Assembly (NCBI RefSeq): GCF_016757215.1
Contig: NZ_JAESIY010000001.1
Location: forward strand, 620,001-684,000
Length of the DNA stretch: 64,000 nt
From: Fulvivirga sediminis
GTDB lineage: Bacteria; Bacteroidota; Bacteroidia; Cytophagales; Cyclobacteriaceae
Direction of reading: 5' to 3'
This document shows, in pieces, positions 44,006 through 51,857 of the stretch. Position numbers and translations under genes: made by a program. The notes beneath the pieces were generated by a model. The model was not told the origin of the DNA and did no database searches. It saw only the letters and a list, made by a program, of their open reading frames with translations. Numbering within the stretch: the stretch's first letter is position 1; each line of letters opens with the position of its first letter.

Positions 44006-45283
44006 ATGAAAAAGCAATTCTGGATCGATTCCGCACTGGCCACTATCTTCATTTTTTGCATTATGTGGGTGATCTTTAATGTTACTCAATTTAAAATTTT
44101 TGATGCATTTGATCCTATAGGAGAGGCTCTCGATGATATGGATATTACGGATATTGCCTTTTCTAATCTAAGAGAAGATCCACTTCCTGATACTAATATT
44201 GTAGTGGTTAATATTGGCTACCTGAGCAGGGCGCAGTTAGCGCATGAGATTTCAATCATTAATAAGTATGATCCTAAAATTGTGGGTGTCGATGTGTTTT
44301 TTGATGGCCTAAAGGCGGATACATTGGGTGATGTCCTATTAAGCAGGGTATTAGGAGAGGTGGATAGTCTGGTGTTGGTGTCGGAGCTTCTTCAAACAGC
44401 TCAATTGGCTATGGAGCATCCGGGAGATGAGCATTTCGACTCTTTGCATATTTCTCATGAAATTTTTAATAGTAACGCTCACTATGGGTTTTCTAATTTG
44501 TTTACAGATGCTGAAACTCAGGAAGATTTTAAGACTTGTCGTGCTTTTCCTCCTCAAAGGAAGGTAAGAAAGGAAAGGGAGGAGTCTTTTGCTGTGAAAA
44601 TAGCTCAGTTATACTCGCCCCAAAAGGCTTCGAAATTTTTGAAGAGGGATAATTCCCTCGAAGTCATTAATTACAGAGGCAATATCATCGATCCCTTTAC
44701 CACAACCGATTATCCCAATAGATTTTATGCGCTTGATGTAGAAGATGTGCTCAATGAAAAGTTTGAGCCGGGACTCATAAAAGATAAAATAGTGCTTTTG
44801 GGGTATATGGGAGAGGATTTTTTTGATACTTCCTGGGATGATAAATTTTTCACTCCTCTTAATAAGAAGTATGCTGGCAAGGCTAATCCTGATATGTATG
44901 GAGTAGTGGTGCATGCTAATATCATATCTATGATTTTAAATGAAGATTATGTTAACCAGTTAAATGATAAGAAGGGCTTAGGGATAGTATTGGCTATACT
45001 CATCTGTTTTGTTAATGTTGTGCTTTTTTCTTACATCTATTACCGTTTGCCAGACTGGTATGATGGGATAACTAAAACGATTCAGTTGCTTGAAATCGCC
45101 TTTATTTTGTTTGTGAGTGTCATCCTTTTCAGTGTTTACAGTTTCAAGCTCAACTTGGTTATTACTTTGGCGGCCATTGCATTAGCAGGAGATGCACTTG
45201 AAGTTTATTATGGAGTGGTGAAAAATATCTTCAATAAAGAAAAGAGAAAGCAGCTGTTTACCATAAAGCGTAAAGCTGTATAG
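44006..45283 (+). CDS. CHASE2 domain membrane protein without output domain
   Basis: 425 residues. N-terminal transmembrane helix (about 8-27), a long extracytoplasmic CHASE2 domain (about 50-310; DTNIVVVNIGYLSRAQLAHEIS, KIVGVDVFFD, IVLLGYMGE), then three C-terminal transmembrane helices (about 325-400) and a short basic tail. CHASE2 normally sits ahead of a kinase or cyclase; none is fused here, so any signal must pass to a separate protein. It is followed 63 nt later by a secreted protein with a FecR-like beginning. Confidence 0.85.
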   Translation: MKKQFWIDSALATIFIFCIMWVIFNVTQFKIFDAFDPIGEALDDMDITDIAFSNLREDPLPDTNIVVVNIGYLSRAQLAHEISIINKYDPKIVGVDVFFDGLKADTLGDVLLSRVLGEVDSLVLVSELLQTAQLAMEHPGDEHFDSLHISHEIFNSNAHYGFSNLFTDAETQEDFKTCRAFPPQRKVRKEREESFAVKIAQLYSPQKASKFLKRDNSLEVINYRGNIIDPFTTTDYPNRFYALDVEDVLNEKFEPGLIKDKIVLLGYMGEDFFDTSWDDKFFTPLNKKYAGKANPDMYGVVVHANIISMILNEDYVNQLNDKKGLGIVLAILICFVNVVLFSYIYYRLPDWYDGITKTIQLLEIAFILFVSVILFSVYSFKLNLVITLAAIALAGDALEVYYGVVKNIFNKEKRKQLFTIKRKAV

Positions 45284-45346
45284 ATTGTTATTCAGCAATG
45301 TAAGGTTGTTCAATCAAAATAGCAAAATGTTCAAACGTAATTTTCC

Positions 45347-46249
45347 ATGAAGAAATTTAAGCTCTTAAATCTAATTCTGCTTCTGCTTATGGCAGGTGTG
45401 GTTCATGGACAGGATTATGCTTTTAAGGTTTTAGCTAATAAAGGAAACAATAAATTTAAAAGAGAGGCCGAGTGGCAAGAGGTTAAAACTGGAGCCGTTC
45501 TACAAACCCTGGATGATCTCGTCCTTTCAAAAGGTGCTTATGTGGGTTTGGTACACCATTCTGGAAAAACATTGGAGTTAAAAACCCCCGGTGCTTATAA
45601 GGTTAAAGACTTGGAAGATACATTAAAAGGGGTGACTTCTGGCGCTGCGGGTAAATATGCAGATTTCGTTTTAAGTAAAATGACAGCCGAAACACAGAAG
45701 AATCGGTTGAAGTCTACTGGATCTGTTACCAGGGAAATAACAAGTGCGCAGCAGAATATTATTAAGGTTTATATGCCGAGTTCAGGAAAAGTGTTGAATA
45801 ATGAGGTGGTTGTAAGGTGGGATTCTTTGTATGCCGAAGCTGAGTATATAGTTACTTTTAAAAATATGTTTGAGGATACTCTTCTTACCTTGGAAAGTAA
45901 TCATAATAGTGTGACGGTAAATCTTGCTGATTCACGTTTGTCTAAACAAAATGTGATCATTTTTAATGTTAGCAGTGCCGATGGAAATAGCTCTTCTAAA
46001 ACCTTTGCTTTGAAAAAATTGAAGCCGGAAGAGCAGGTGAAGATAAATGATTCGCTTAAAAACCTAACAGAAGAAATAGATCAGGAAAATGCTTTAAGTC
46101 AGTTTATCCTTGCGGGATTTTATGAGGAGAATAATTTGCTTATAGATGCCATGGGGAGTTATGAAAAAGCCATAACACTGGCGCCACATGTGGAAACATA
46201 TAAGTTAGCCTATTCTGATTTTATATTAAGAAATAATTTGGAAAACTAG
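45347..46249 (+). CDS. Secreted protein with FecR-like N-terminus
   Basis: 300 residues with a signal peptide (about 1-21, VVHGQ). Residues 25-85 resemble a FecR-type domain (W-Q-E-V-K-T-G-A-V-L-x-x-x-D, then GAYVGLVHHSGKTLEL). About 135-225 reads as a beta-sandwich (IKVYMPSSGKVLNNEVVVRW), and the C-terminus (about 240-300) has one TPR-like helix pair (LAGFYEENNLLIDAMGSYEKAITLAP). No exact family recognised. Likely periplasmic and co-transcribed with the CHASE2 gene. Confidence 0.75.
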   Translation: MKKFKLLNLILLLLMAGVVHGQDYAFKVLANKGNNKFKREAEWQEVKTGAVLQTLDDLVLSKGAYVGLVHHSGKTLELKTPGAYKVKDLEDTLKGVTSGAAGKYADFVLSKMTAETQKNRLKSTGSVTREITSAQQNIIKVYMPSSGKVLNNEVVVRWDSLYAEAEYIVTFKNMFEDTLLTLESNHNSVTVNLADSRLSKQNVIIFNVSSADGNSSSKTFALKKLKPEEQVKINDSLKNLTEEIDQENALSQFILAGFYEENNLLIDAMGSYEKAITLAPHVETYKLAYSDFILRNNLEN

Positions 46250-46272
46250 TATATCAATCAATATGAGAAGAG

Positions 46273-46297
46273 GGCAGCCAATTGGCTGCCTTTTTTG
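46273..46297 (+). terminator. Terminator between the FecR-like gene and hsp20
   Basis: GGCAGCC-AATT-GGCTGCC perfect hairpin followed by TTTTTT. Confidence 0.88.
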
Positions 46298-46305
46298 TTT
46301 TAGAA

Positions 46306-46725
46306 TTAATTTACTTTAATTACTCGAGCTTCTTTCTTAGGGTTGATAGGAAGGGTTATCTTCAATATGCCGTTGTCATAAGAGGCATCTATCTTTTCGA
46401 TGTTAATCTCTTTAGAGAGTTTAAAAGATCTTTTGAATGAGCCATATTTTGACTCTATTTGCGTAGCGCTTTTTCTTAACTCTTCGCCAAGACTCCTTTC
46501 ACCGCTTATGTTTAGCAGATCTTCGCTCAAGTCTATTTTAATATCTTCTTTGCTTATCCCTGGTGTATATAAATGTAGCTCTATTGAGTTTTCATTTTTG
46601 AAAATATCCACGGCAGGAGTATAAGTTTCCTGGCCTTTGGCTCCTTCTCTAATGAAATTTTCGATCATGTCGCCAAATGTTCCTGAAACGAAATTGTTCA
46701 ATGGGTTGTATCTTACTAGTGTCAT
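46306..46725 (-). CDS. Hsp20/alpha-crystallin small heat-shock protein
   Basis: 139 residues, a holdase that keeps unfolding proteins soluble. Short N-terminal arm, alpha-crystallin domain (about 40-130) beginning YTPAVDIFKNENSIELHLYTPG, the family motif DNGILKITLPI (about 117-127), and a C-terminal tail with VIKV as an I/V-x-V-type anchor. Cytosolic. Upstream DNA carries two near-identical ACATTATG motifs. Confidence 0.93.
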   Translation of the reverse strand: MTLVRYNPLNNFVSGTFGDMIENFIREGAKGQETYTPAVDIFKNENSIELHLYTPGISKEDIKIDLSEDLLNISGERSLGEELRKSATQIESKYGSFKRSFKLSKEINIEKIDASYDNGILKITLPINPKKEARVIKVN

Positions 46726-47123
46726 GGTGTTATTATTTTTTAAGTCCTTGAATTTTTTTTCGATTTATAATTAGTTCTTAGTGAAAACTGTACCAATCCT
46801 AAAATTATGCGAGTATATCGTTGAGATGAAGACATTATGACATTAAAAAGTGGTAAAATATCATAAAACAAGACATTATGTCATTTTTATGAATCAATAT
46901 TCTGTGAAAAAATGTCTTTGGTTTTATTGGTTATGGAAATATGCAGGTTTAGTATTTTCTTGTGTGAGTAAGAGAGTCTGCTAAATTTTTTAATATTCAA
47001 TTATGGTAAAAATTCAATAAATACGGTTTCAGAAAATTTTTTAAGATTTTTTGAAATTAATTGTTGCATATTTAAAATCGATGACGTAGAATTGCACTCC
47101 ATTTAAGGGAAACACAAACACAC
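46726..47123. other. Intergenic region upstream of hsp20 and tRNA-Asn
   Basis: 398 nt without a gene. It contains GACATTATGACATT (46831-46844) and GACATTATGTCATT (46872-46885), 41 nt apart, about 100-160 nt upstream of hsp20, which might be a regulator's sites. The right end holds the tRNA promoter. Confidence 0.5.
47064..47094 (+). promoter_or_regulatory. Putative tRNA-Asn promoter
   Basis: TTG (47064-47066), a 20-nt spacer, and TAGAATTG (47087-47094; 7 of 8 positions). Predicted start at about 47100, 24 nt before the tRNA. Confidence 0.45.
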
Positions 47124-47197
47124 TCCCCCTTAGCTCAGTTGGTTAGAGCGGCTGACTGTTAATCAGTAGGTCCTTGGTTCGAGCCCAAGAGGGGGAG
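47124..47197 (+). tRNA. tRNA-Asn (anticodon GTT)
   Basis: 74-nt cloverleaf: acceptor TCCCCCT/AGGGGGA with discriminator G, D stem GCTC/GAGC, anticodon stem GCTGA/TCAGT enclosing loop CTGTTAA, T stem CTTGG/CCAAG with TTCGAGC loop. CCA is not encoded. Confidence 0.97.
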
Positions 47198-47204
47198 CCT
47201 TTCT

Positions 47205-47234
47205 GGGATCGCTTGCAAAAGCGGTCCCTTTTTT
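47205..47234 (+). terminator. Terminator after tRNA-Asn
   Basis: GGGATCGCTT pairs with AAGCGGTCCC (one G-T pair) around a short loop and is followed by a T run. Confidence 0.85.
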
Positions 47235-47368
47235 ATTTAAAATCCCCTTTGTTTTGAAAATTAGGCCATGTTCCATTATTTAGGAAGTGGTTCGATATTC
47301 CGATTCATTAAATTTATAAGAAAGTATCTCTACTTATTCTATTCATGCCTTTTGCTGACCTTATTGCC

Positions 47369-47947
47369 TTAAAACATTAAAATGGCAGCGCCCGCGACGA
47401 AAATGATGAAGGCCCCGATTTCTATCCAGAATGATATTGTAATTATTTTCCCAAGTATTTCTAACTTGCTTTCATATTTATCAAAAGTTTTAACAGTTTC
47501 ACTTGATTCAGATGATGGGCGCCTATGTGCTGACCTTAATTTTAGCATGAAAGTTTTAAATTCCTCTTTAGCTAGAGGTAATTTATCTCTTAATTTCCTA
47601 GTGTCATATTTTAAATCTAAACTATAGATTCTAAGGTCACCAAGATACCTCCCCTTAATTTTGTCATATTCAATTAAGGCTATCTTATGTGTTAAAAAGA
47701 GGACAAGTGAAAAAATAAAGAGTATTTTACTGAGATCAGTTATGGCCAGCTCATAGCAAGATAAATGGTCTCTAAAAAACTCAGAGTAGTATACGAATAT
47801 AACAGTTGTTAAAGTTAGGATCCAACTTAAGGCATTGTTCATTTCATCTAAAATTTTACCGTCCAACAAAGTCATATCTTCAATATGCTTTACTGAGTCA
47901 ATAATCATTTCCTTTAATTCATTATCTCCTTTTGGATCTATAGTCAT
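47369..47947 (-). CDS. Hypothetical membrane protein in the tRNA-Asn islet
   Basis: 192 residues, no family recognised. Two transmembrane helices in the first half (about 42-57 and 73-90), a charged cytosolic region (about 95-155) with Lys/Arg/Glu-rich helices, and a third helix near the C-terminus (about 168-191). No signal peptide. Layout resembles small membrane effectors in accessory islands, but nothing in the sequence shows activity. It stands alone between the tRNA gene and a second fragment of tRNA sequence, which suggests acquired DNA. Confidence 0.7.
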   Translation of the reverse strand: MTIDPKGDNELKEMIIDSVKHIEDMTLLDGKILDEMNNALSWILTLTTVIFVYYSEFFRDHLSCYELAITDLSKILFIFSLVLFLTHKIALIEYDKIKGRYLGDLRIYSLDLKYDTRKLRDKLPLAKEEFKTFMLKLRSAHRRPSSESSETVKTFDKYESKLEILGKIITISFWIEIGAFIIFVAGAAILMF

Positions 47948-48114
47948 TTCCTTTGATTCGTTTTCTTACATTTGATAACCTTTTGTGAAAATGCTGACTG
48001 GTCTATGTGCTAAATTTAAATCTTCTACAAGATAGTTGAATAAGTGTTAAAAGTTATTCTGCAATGCATACTAGTTCAGAAATTCGATACAATGTACTTA
48101 GATCCTGCGTGAAA

Positions 48115-48143
48115 TGGTTCGAGAAATCGATTAAAGGGGGAGC
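48115..48143 (+). repeat. Degenerate copy of the tRNA-Asn 3' end
   Basis: TGGTTCGAG (48115-48123) and AGGGGGAGC (48135-48143) are identical to 47175-47183 and 47190-47198 of the tRNA gene and its first downstream base. The gap between the two blocks is 11 nt here and 6 nt in the tRNA. A remnant att site or a decayed tRNA copy; 940 bp separates it from the intact gene. Confidence 0.6.
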
Positions 48144-48171
48144 AAAAGCCTGACGAAAGTCAGGCTTTTTT
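48144..48171 (+). terminator. Hairpin terminator after the tRNA fragment
   Basis: AAAAGCCTGAC-GAAA-GTCAGGCTTTTTT: a strong GNRA-loop hairpin with T run, symmetrical enough for both strands. Confidence 0.85.
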
Positions 48172-48424
48172 CATTTTAAGCCTTTCTGTTTTTCATTTCT
48201 CTGAGAGTGATTTCTACTTTTTTATCTGTAAACATTCTTTTGCCTTTTTAAGCGCTGTATTAGTTCCGTGATCTTGGGTGTTGAAGCTCTTAAGAGCGGA
48301 ATTAGGTTATGAAAAGATTAATTTTCATAACGTTTAGTATTTTGAATTATGTATATTGGAATTTATATAAATCAAAAAGGGGTTTTTGTGTCATACGGAT
48401 GGACCTAATTGTAAAAACTTAAAT

Positions 48425-48913
48425 ATGGAATTGAATCCATCAGAAGTCAAAACTTTATTTGATGTAGCAAAATACCCTTGTTATTCGGCAAGTGTAGAGT
48501 TCCCAACGCAAGGCGAATATTTGGAAATTGAATTGCAGAATGATACTGGCAGAATTAAGTTTCAATCAGACATAAGTAGGAAAAATAAAATCGTCAATAA
48601 GGCTACACTGCAACTGAGGTATAAGAAGACTTACATAATACGAAGATTGGATTTTATGGGTAACCATACAAATCCTCCAGCCCCTGCACCAGACAAAATT
48701 TTTTATGGTTTCGAGGAATATGTCTGTTTACGAGAAGACCATATACACTTTTATATGGATGGCTTTGGTGAAAGGTGGGCATTGCCTTTGTCTAAAGTCC
48801 CTGAGATAGGTATTACAAAAGAAGATGACTTATATGAGAAAATGATAAAATTTTTCACTTACTGTAAGGTGGAAGACTTGCGGGTTAAGGTAGTTAAAAA
48901 TCTCATCTTTTAG
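48425..48913 (+). CDS. DUF6978-like hypothetical protein
   Basis: 162 residues from the ATG at 48425 (MELNPSEVKTLFDVAK); an upstream ATG at 48386 would add 13 poorly coding residues. Soluble, beta-rich by pattern, with LQLRYKKTYIIRRLDFMG and APDKIFYGFEEYVCLREDHIHFYMDGFGERWALPL. My recollection is that this resembles the DUF6978 family, often found beside DUF1828/DUF1829 proteins, as here. The biochemical role is unknown. It ends 12 nt before its partner, so the two form an operon. Confidence 0.7.
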   Translation: MELNPSEVKTLFDVAKYPCYSASVEFPTQGEYLEIELQNDTGRIKFQSDISRKNKIVNKATLQLRYKKTYIIRRLDFMGNHTNPPAPAPDKIFYGFEEYVCLREDHIHFYMDGFGERWALPLSKVPEIGITKEDDLYEKMIKFFTYCKVEDLRVKVVKNLIF

Positions 48914-48925
48914 TAAATTGCAAAG

Positions 48926-49684
48926 ATGATAGAACTTGTAAATTCGTACGTTGACTGGATAAAGAAAGGAATCTCGTTGAGGGAAGTTGGTGATGGTTGG
49001 CATGAGATGATAACTCCTTTTTTAAATCATAAAAACGATATGATTGAGATTTATCTTAGGAAAGAGTCAGACGGTAGTATTTCTATTTCAGATGCTGGTG
49101 TAACACTTAGTGAATTGAAATTAAGTGGGATTGACATTGATAGAAGTGAAAAAAGGGCTAAGGAACTTGATATAATATTGCGATCTTTTGGGATTTTAAG
49201 AACAGAAAACAATGAGTTAATAGCAAAAACCACCACTAAAAATTTTCCACAAGTAAAACACAGAGTAATACAAGCAATTCTTTCCATTGATGACTTGTTC
49301 GTCCTTGCTAAACCCAAAGTAGAAAGTTTTTTCATTGAAGATGTAATCACTTTCTTCGAGTTGAGGGATGTTATTTATGTTAGAGATACTACTTTTATTG
49401 GTAAAAGTGGATTTAGCCATAAATTTGATTTTACATTACCTAAAATAAAGCAAAGAAAAGAAGTTGCTATAAAAGCTATCAACACACCAAGAAAAGATAG
49501 AATCGAGAGTGTAATGTGGATGCTTGAAGATACCCGTTTAGTAAGACCTGAGACAGAAGGACTGTTAATACTAAATGATGAAAATGAGATTTCTTCTGAA
49601 GTACAAAGAGCATTAGAAGAGTATAATATTAAATATTTTGAGTGGTCAAAGAGAGAAGACAATATCCCAAACTTAGTTGCTTAA
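48926..49684 (+). CDS. DUF1828/DUF1829-like protein
   Basis: 252 residues. N-terminal part (about 1-95) matches the DUF1828 pattern with WHEMITPFLNHKNDMIEIYLRK and ISISDAGVTLSELKLSG. C-terminal part (about 105-250) resembles DUF1829 (FFIEDVITFFELRDVIYVRDTTFIGKSGFSHKFDFTLP, ending in an LRPETEGLLILNDENEI-like strand). Soluble. These domains occur in accessory regions, sometimes near defence or toxin genes, without a proven function. Operon with the upstream DUF6978-like gene. Confidence 0.75.
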   Translation: MIELVNSYVDWIKKGISLREVGDGWHEMITPFLNHKNDMIEIYLRKESDGSISISDAGVTLSELKLSGIDIDRSEKRAKELDIILRSFGILRTENNELIAKTTTKNFPQVKHRVIQAILSIDDLFVLAKPKVESFFIEDVITFFELRDVIYVRDTTFIGKSGFSHKFDFTLPKIKQRKEVAIKAINTPRKDRIESVMWMLEDTRLVRPETEGLLILNDENEISSEVQRALEEYNIKYFEWSKREDNIPNLVA

Positions 49685-50143
49685 AACTAGGACTAATGAA
49701 ACTAAAAAAAATATGGTTTGCCGAAAGTTCCACATATGTGGATATTGAAGTTTGATTTATGATACCTATTTAGGTTGGGTGTATACCAGTGATGTAGGTT
49801 AAAACCGTGCAAGTGTTTCCATTTGATTGCGGTTCGATTTATTTCACTTTAAGAGTTCGCTGATTGTTATCGGCTCCTAACTAGGGGGCTTTTCTCTCTA
49901 TGGAGAGTATGTTGACGATGTGGTGTATGTATGCTATGCTTCGGGAGGAATGGTTGTCAAAAGAATAGGCTTTAACCAGGTGGCTTTATTTTCCTTATTT
50001 GACAAGGTCAATTGATGATGCTTCTGTTTTATTCGCCAATCATACTTAATCTTGGTGAGAGGTAATTTATAGTTCACTTTTTAGGTTAAAAGTCAATTAA
50101 CTTCAGCTACATTAGAGAACTTATTTATCATTAACATATTCTT
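49685..50143. other. Gene-poor stretch with possible gene debris
   Basis: 459 nt between the DUF1829-like gene and the second floA. Short open frames in several phases, no complete gene, no terminator that I can see, and one 44-codon frame (49881-50015) that looks formerly coding. Confidence 0.5.
49881..50015 (+). pseudogene. Possible 3' remnant of an unidentified gene
   Basis: An open frame of 44 codons without a start codon, bounded upstream by TAA at 49878 and ending in TGA. Its translation (LGGFSLYGEYVDDVVYV, then CYASGGMVVKRIGFNQVALF) has protein-like composition with alternating hydrophobic residues. I cannot name the parent gene. Confidence 0.3.
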
Positions 50144-51043
50144 ATGCCTGTTGCAACTATAATCGTCATTGCCGCTATAATTATAGGTCTTTGGTTGTTC
50201 TTCTTCATCTTCCCTATTGATTTATGGGTTACGGCTATTTTTTCAGGTGTTCGGGTTAATCTTTTAGACTTGGTGTTTATGAGGTTTAGAAAGGTACCGC
50301 CCAAACTTATCGTGAGGTCTTTGATATTAGCTACCAAGGCGGGTATTAAAGGTGTTACTTCCAGTCAGCTCGAAACGCATTACCTGGCTAATGGTAATCT
50401 GCAAAATGTGATCAAAGCGTTAATTGTTGCAGATAAAGCTAATCTTGAAATGAATTTCAAACAGGCTACTGCTATTGACTTGGCTGGTAGAGATGTGTTG
50501 CAGGCGGTGCAGGTTTCAGTAACTCCGTACATTATTGTGGTTCCATCTATTACAGCGGTTTCTGTAGATGGTATACAGCTGATTGCTGAGGCCAGAGTAA
50601 CGGTAAGAACCAATATTCAAACGCTTGTTGGTGGGGCTGGAGAGGCTACTATTCAGGCTCGTGTAGGTCAAGGGGTAATATCACGCATAGGTATGGCGGA
50701 GAGTTATCTGGAAGTATTGGAAAAGCCGGAGGAGATTTCTAGCAGAGTCTTGGCTAATGGACTAGATGCGGGGACGGCTTTTGAAATACTGTCTATTGAC
50801 ATTGCTGATATTAATATAGGAGAGAATATTGGAGCCAAACTGCAAATAGATCAGGCTCGGGCAGATTTGAGTGTGGCTAATGCTAAGGCTGAAAAGAGAC
50901 GCGCTATGGCTATAGCACAAGAGCAGGAGATGATGGCTCGTATTCAGGAGGCTAAAGCCAAAGTAATAGATGCAGAAGCGGAAATACCTGCGGCTCTATC
51001 TGATGCCTTCAGGCAAGGGCAATTATTCAAAAAGCGGAACTAG
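50144..51043 (+). CDS. floA: Second flotillin-like protein (FloA paralogue)
   Basis: 299 residues, clearly paralogous to the protein at 26298-27302. It has the same N-terminal membrane helix, [59 protein letters not shown] and the Ala/Glu coiled coil ending [17 protein letters not shown]. It lacks the NLGIMDYY-type C-terminal tail (about 35 residues shorter) and has no nfeD neighbour. It may form mixed or separate scaffolds (inference). Located beside the tRNA-Asn islets. Confidence 0.92.
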   Translation: MPVATIIVIAAIIIGLWLFFFIFPIDLWVTAIFSGVRVNLLDLVFMRFRKVPPKLIVRSLILATKAGIKGVTSSQLETHYLANGNLQNVIKALIVADKANLEMNFKQATAIDLAGRDVLQAVQVSVTPYIIVVPSITAVSVDGIQLIAEARVTVRTNIQTLVGGAGEATIQARVGQGVISRIGMAESYLEVLEKPEEISSRVLANGLDAGTAFEILSIDIADINIGENIGAKLQIDQARADLSVANAKAEKRRAMAIAQEQEMMARIQEAKAKVIDAEAEIPAALSDAFRQGQLFKKRN

Positions 51044-51054
51044 TCATTTGAGTG

Positions 51055-51144
51055 AATTAATTTAATTAATAAATGTTATTTAATATAAAATAATTAATAT
51101 ATTTAGTATTAATTATCTGTAGTAATATATTAATTAATATCATT
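51055..51144. other. Very A+T-rich spacer
   Basis: About 90 nt with only six G or C, rich in ATTAATTA-type direct and inverted motifs. Probably the promoter/leader region of the following lipoprotein gene or a bent or easily melted segment; no gene. Confidence 0.5.
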
Positions 51145-51807
51145 TTGAATAATATTTTAAGATTGTCGCTGATTGTAATGGCAGTATTGTTAATCACATC
51201 ATGTGTTAACACGAAAATCACCAACTACTATGGTACTCCCAGGCTTATTGAAAATTCGCGAATCTTGATTCTTCCCACGAAGGGGATTAAAGATTACTGG
51301 TCTCAAAATTTGTATGAGCAGACTAAAGTGCAATTTAAAGATACCGAAGCCAGGCTTTTATATTTGCCAGAAGAAGAATATAATCTCATAAAATCGGGCA
51401 TAAGTAAGGATATGCTTGATCATCTGACGCTTTCTGACAGTATCACTTTGTCGGAAATTGGAGATAAATTAGGGGTGAGATACATAATTGAAACTCGGTT
51501 AAATAATTTTAAAGATGGATCAATTTATGAGTTTTATGCAGAAAAGGAACTCAATCAATACAACGCATCTTATAACTCCGATGATGAATCAAGTGAAGCA
51601 GATATGATTTTTAATGTTTATGCTATCGGTTCCAAAAGTATAGAAGCTAAGTTTTTGGTGCATACTTCTATCAATTCATTAATCATTAAGGAGGATGAAG
51701 GCGCCGAATCACATGTGAATGTTACCAATAAGATGACAGCCCTTTATGATGTTTATAAAAAAGCCTTTAAAATGATCAAGAAAAATATGGTTTCCGCTAA
51801 ATCATAA
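51145..51807 (+). CDS. Hypothetical lipoprotein
   Basis: 220 residues from a TTG start. Lipobox LLITSCVN (Cys about 20). The mature part begins with a TolB-N/CsgG-like pattern (ENSRILILPTKGIKDYWSQNLYEQTKVQFKD, then LSEIGDKLGVRYIIETRLNNF), suggesting a periplasmic-side assembly-type fold, but I do not recognise a family with certainty. The central stretch (about 130-150) is Asp/Ser/Asn-rich. Its end faces the convergent arsenite exporter. Confidence 0.72.
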   Translation: MNNILRLSLIVMAVLLITSCVNTKITNYYGTPRLIENSRILILPTKGIKDYWSQNLYEQTKVQFKDTEARLLYLPEEEYNLIKSGISKDMLDHLTLSDSITLSEIGDKLGVRYIIETRLNNFKDGSIYEFYAEKELNQYNASYNSDDESSEADMIFNVYAIGSKSIEAKFLVHTSINSLIIKEDEGAESHVNVTNKMTALYDVYKKAFKMIKKNMVSAKS

Positions 51808-51857
51808 ATAAAGTAGCTCTGTTTTGCTGAGCTTGCCCGGAGACCCTTCATCTCTAC

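Larger units (their letters stand above)
47948..48424. other. Intergenic stretch with tRNA fragment and terminator
   Basis: 477 nt. It holds the split tRNA-Asn 3'-end copy (48115-48143) and a hairpin terminator (48144-48171). From 48172 to 48424 I see only A+T-rich sequence and one 19-codon minus-strand frame, too short to claim. Confidence 0.5.

Noticed and set aside
48180-48300. A 19-codon minus-strand frame after the terminator (MFTDKKVEITLREMKNRKA)
   Set aside because: Too short and no neighbour support; kept as part of the intergenic note.
47124-51807. A prophage or conjugative element at tRNA-Asn
   Set aside because: No integrase, capsid, relaxase or transposase gene is present; only the tRNA fragment hints at integration.
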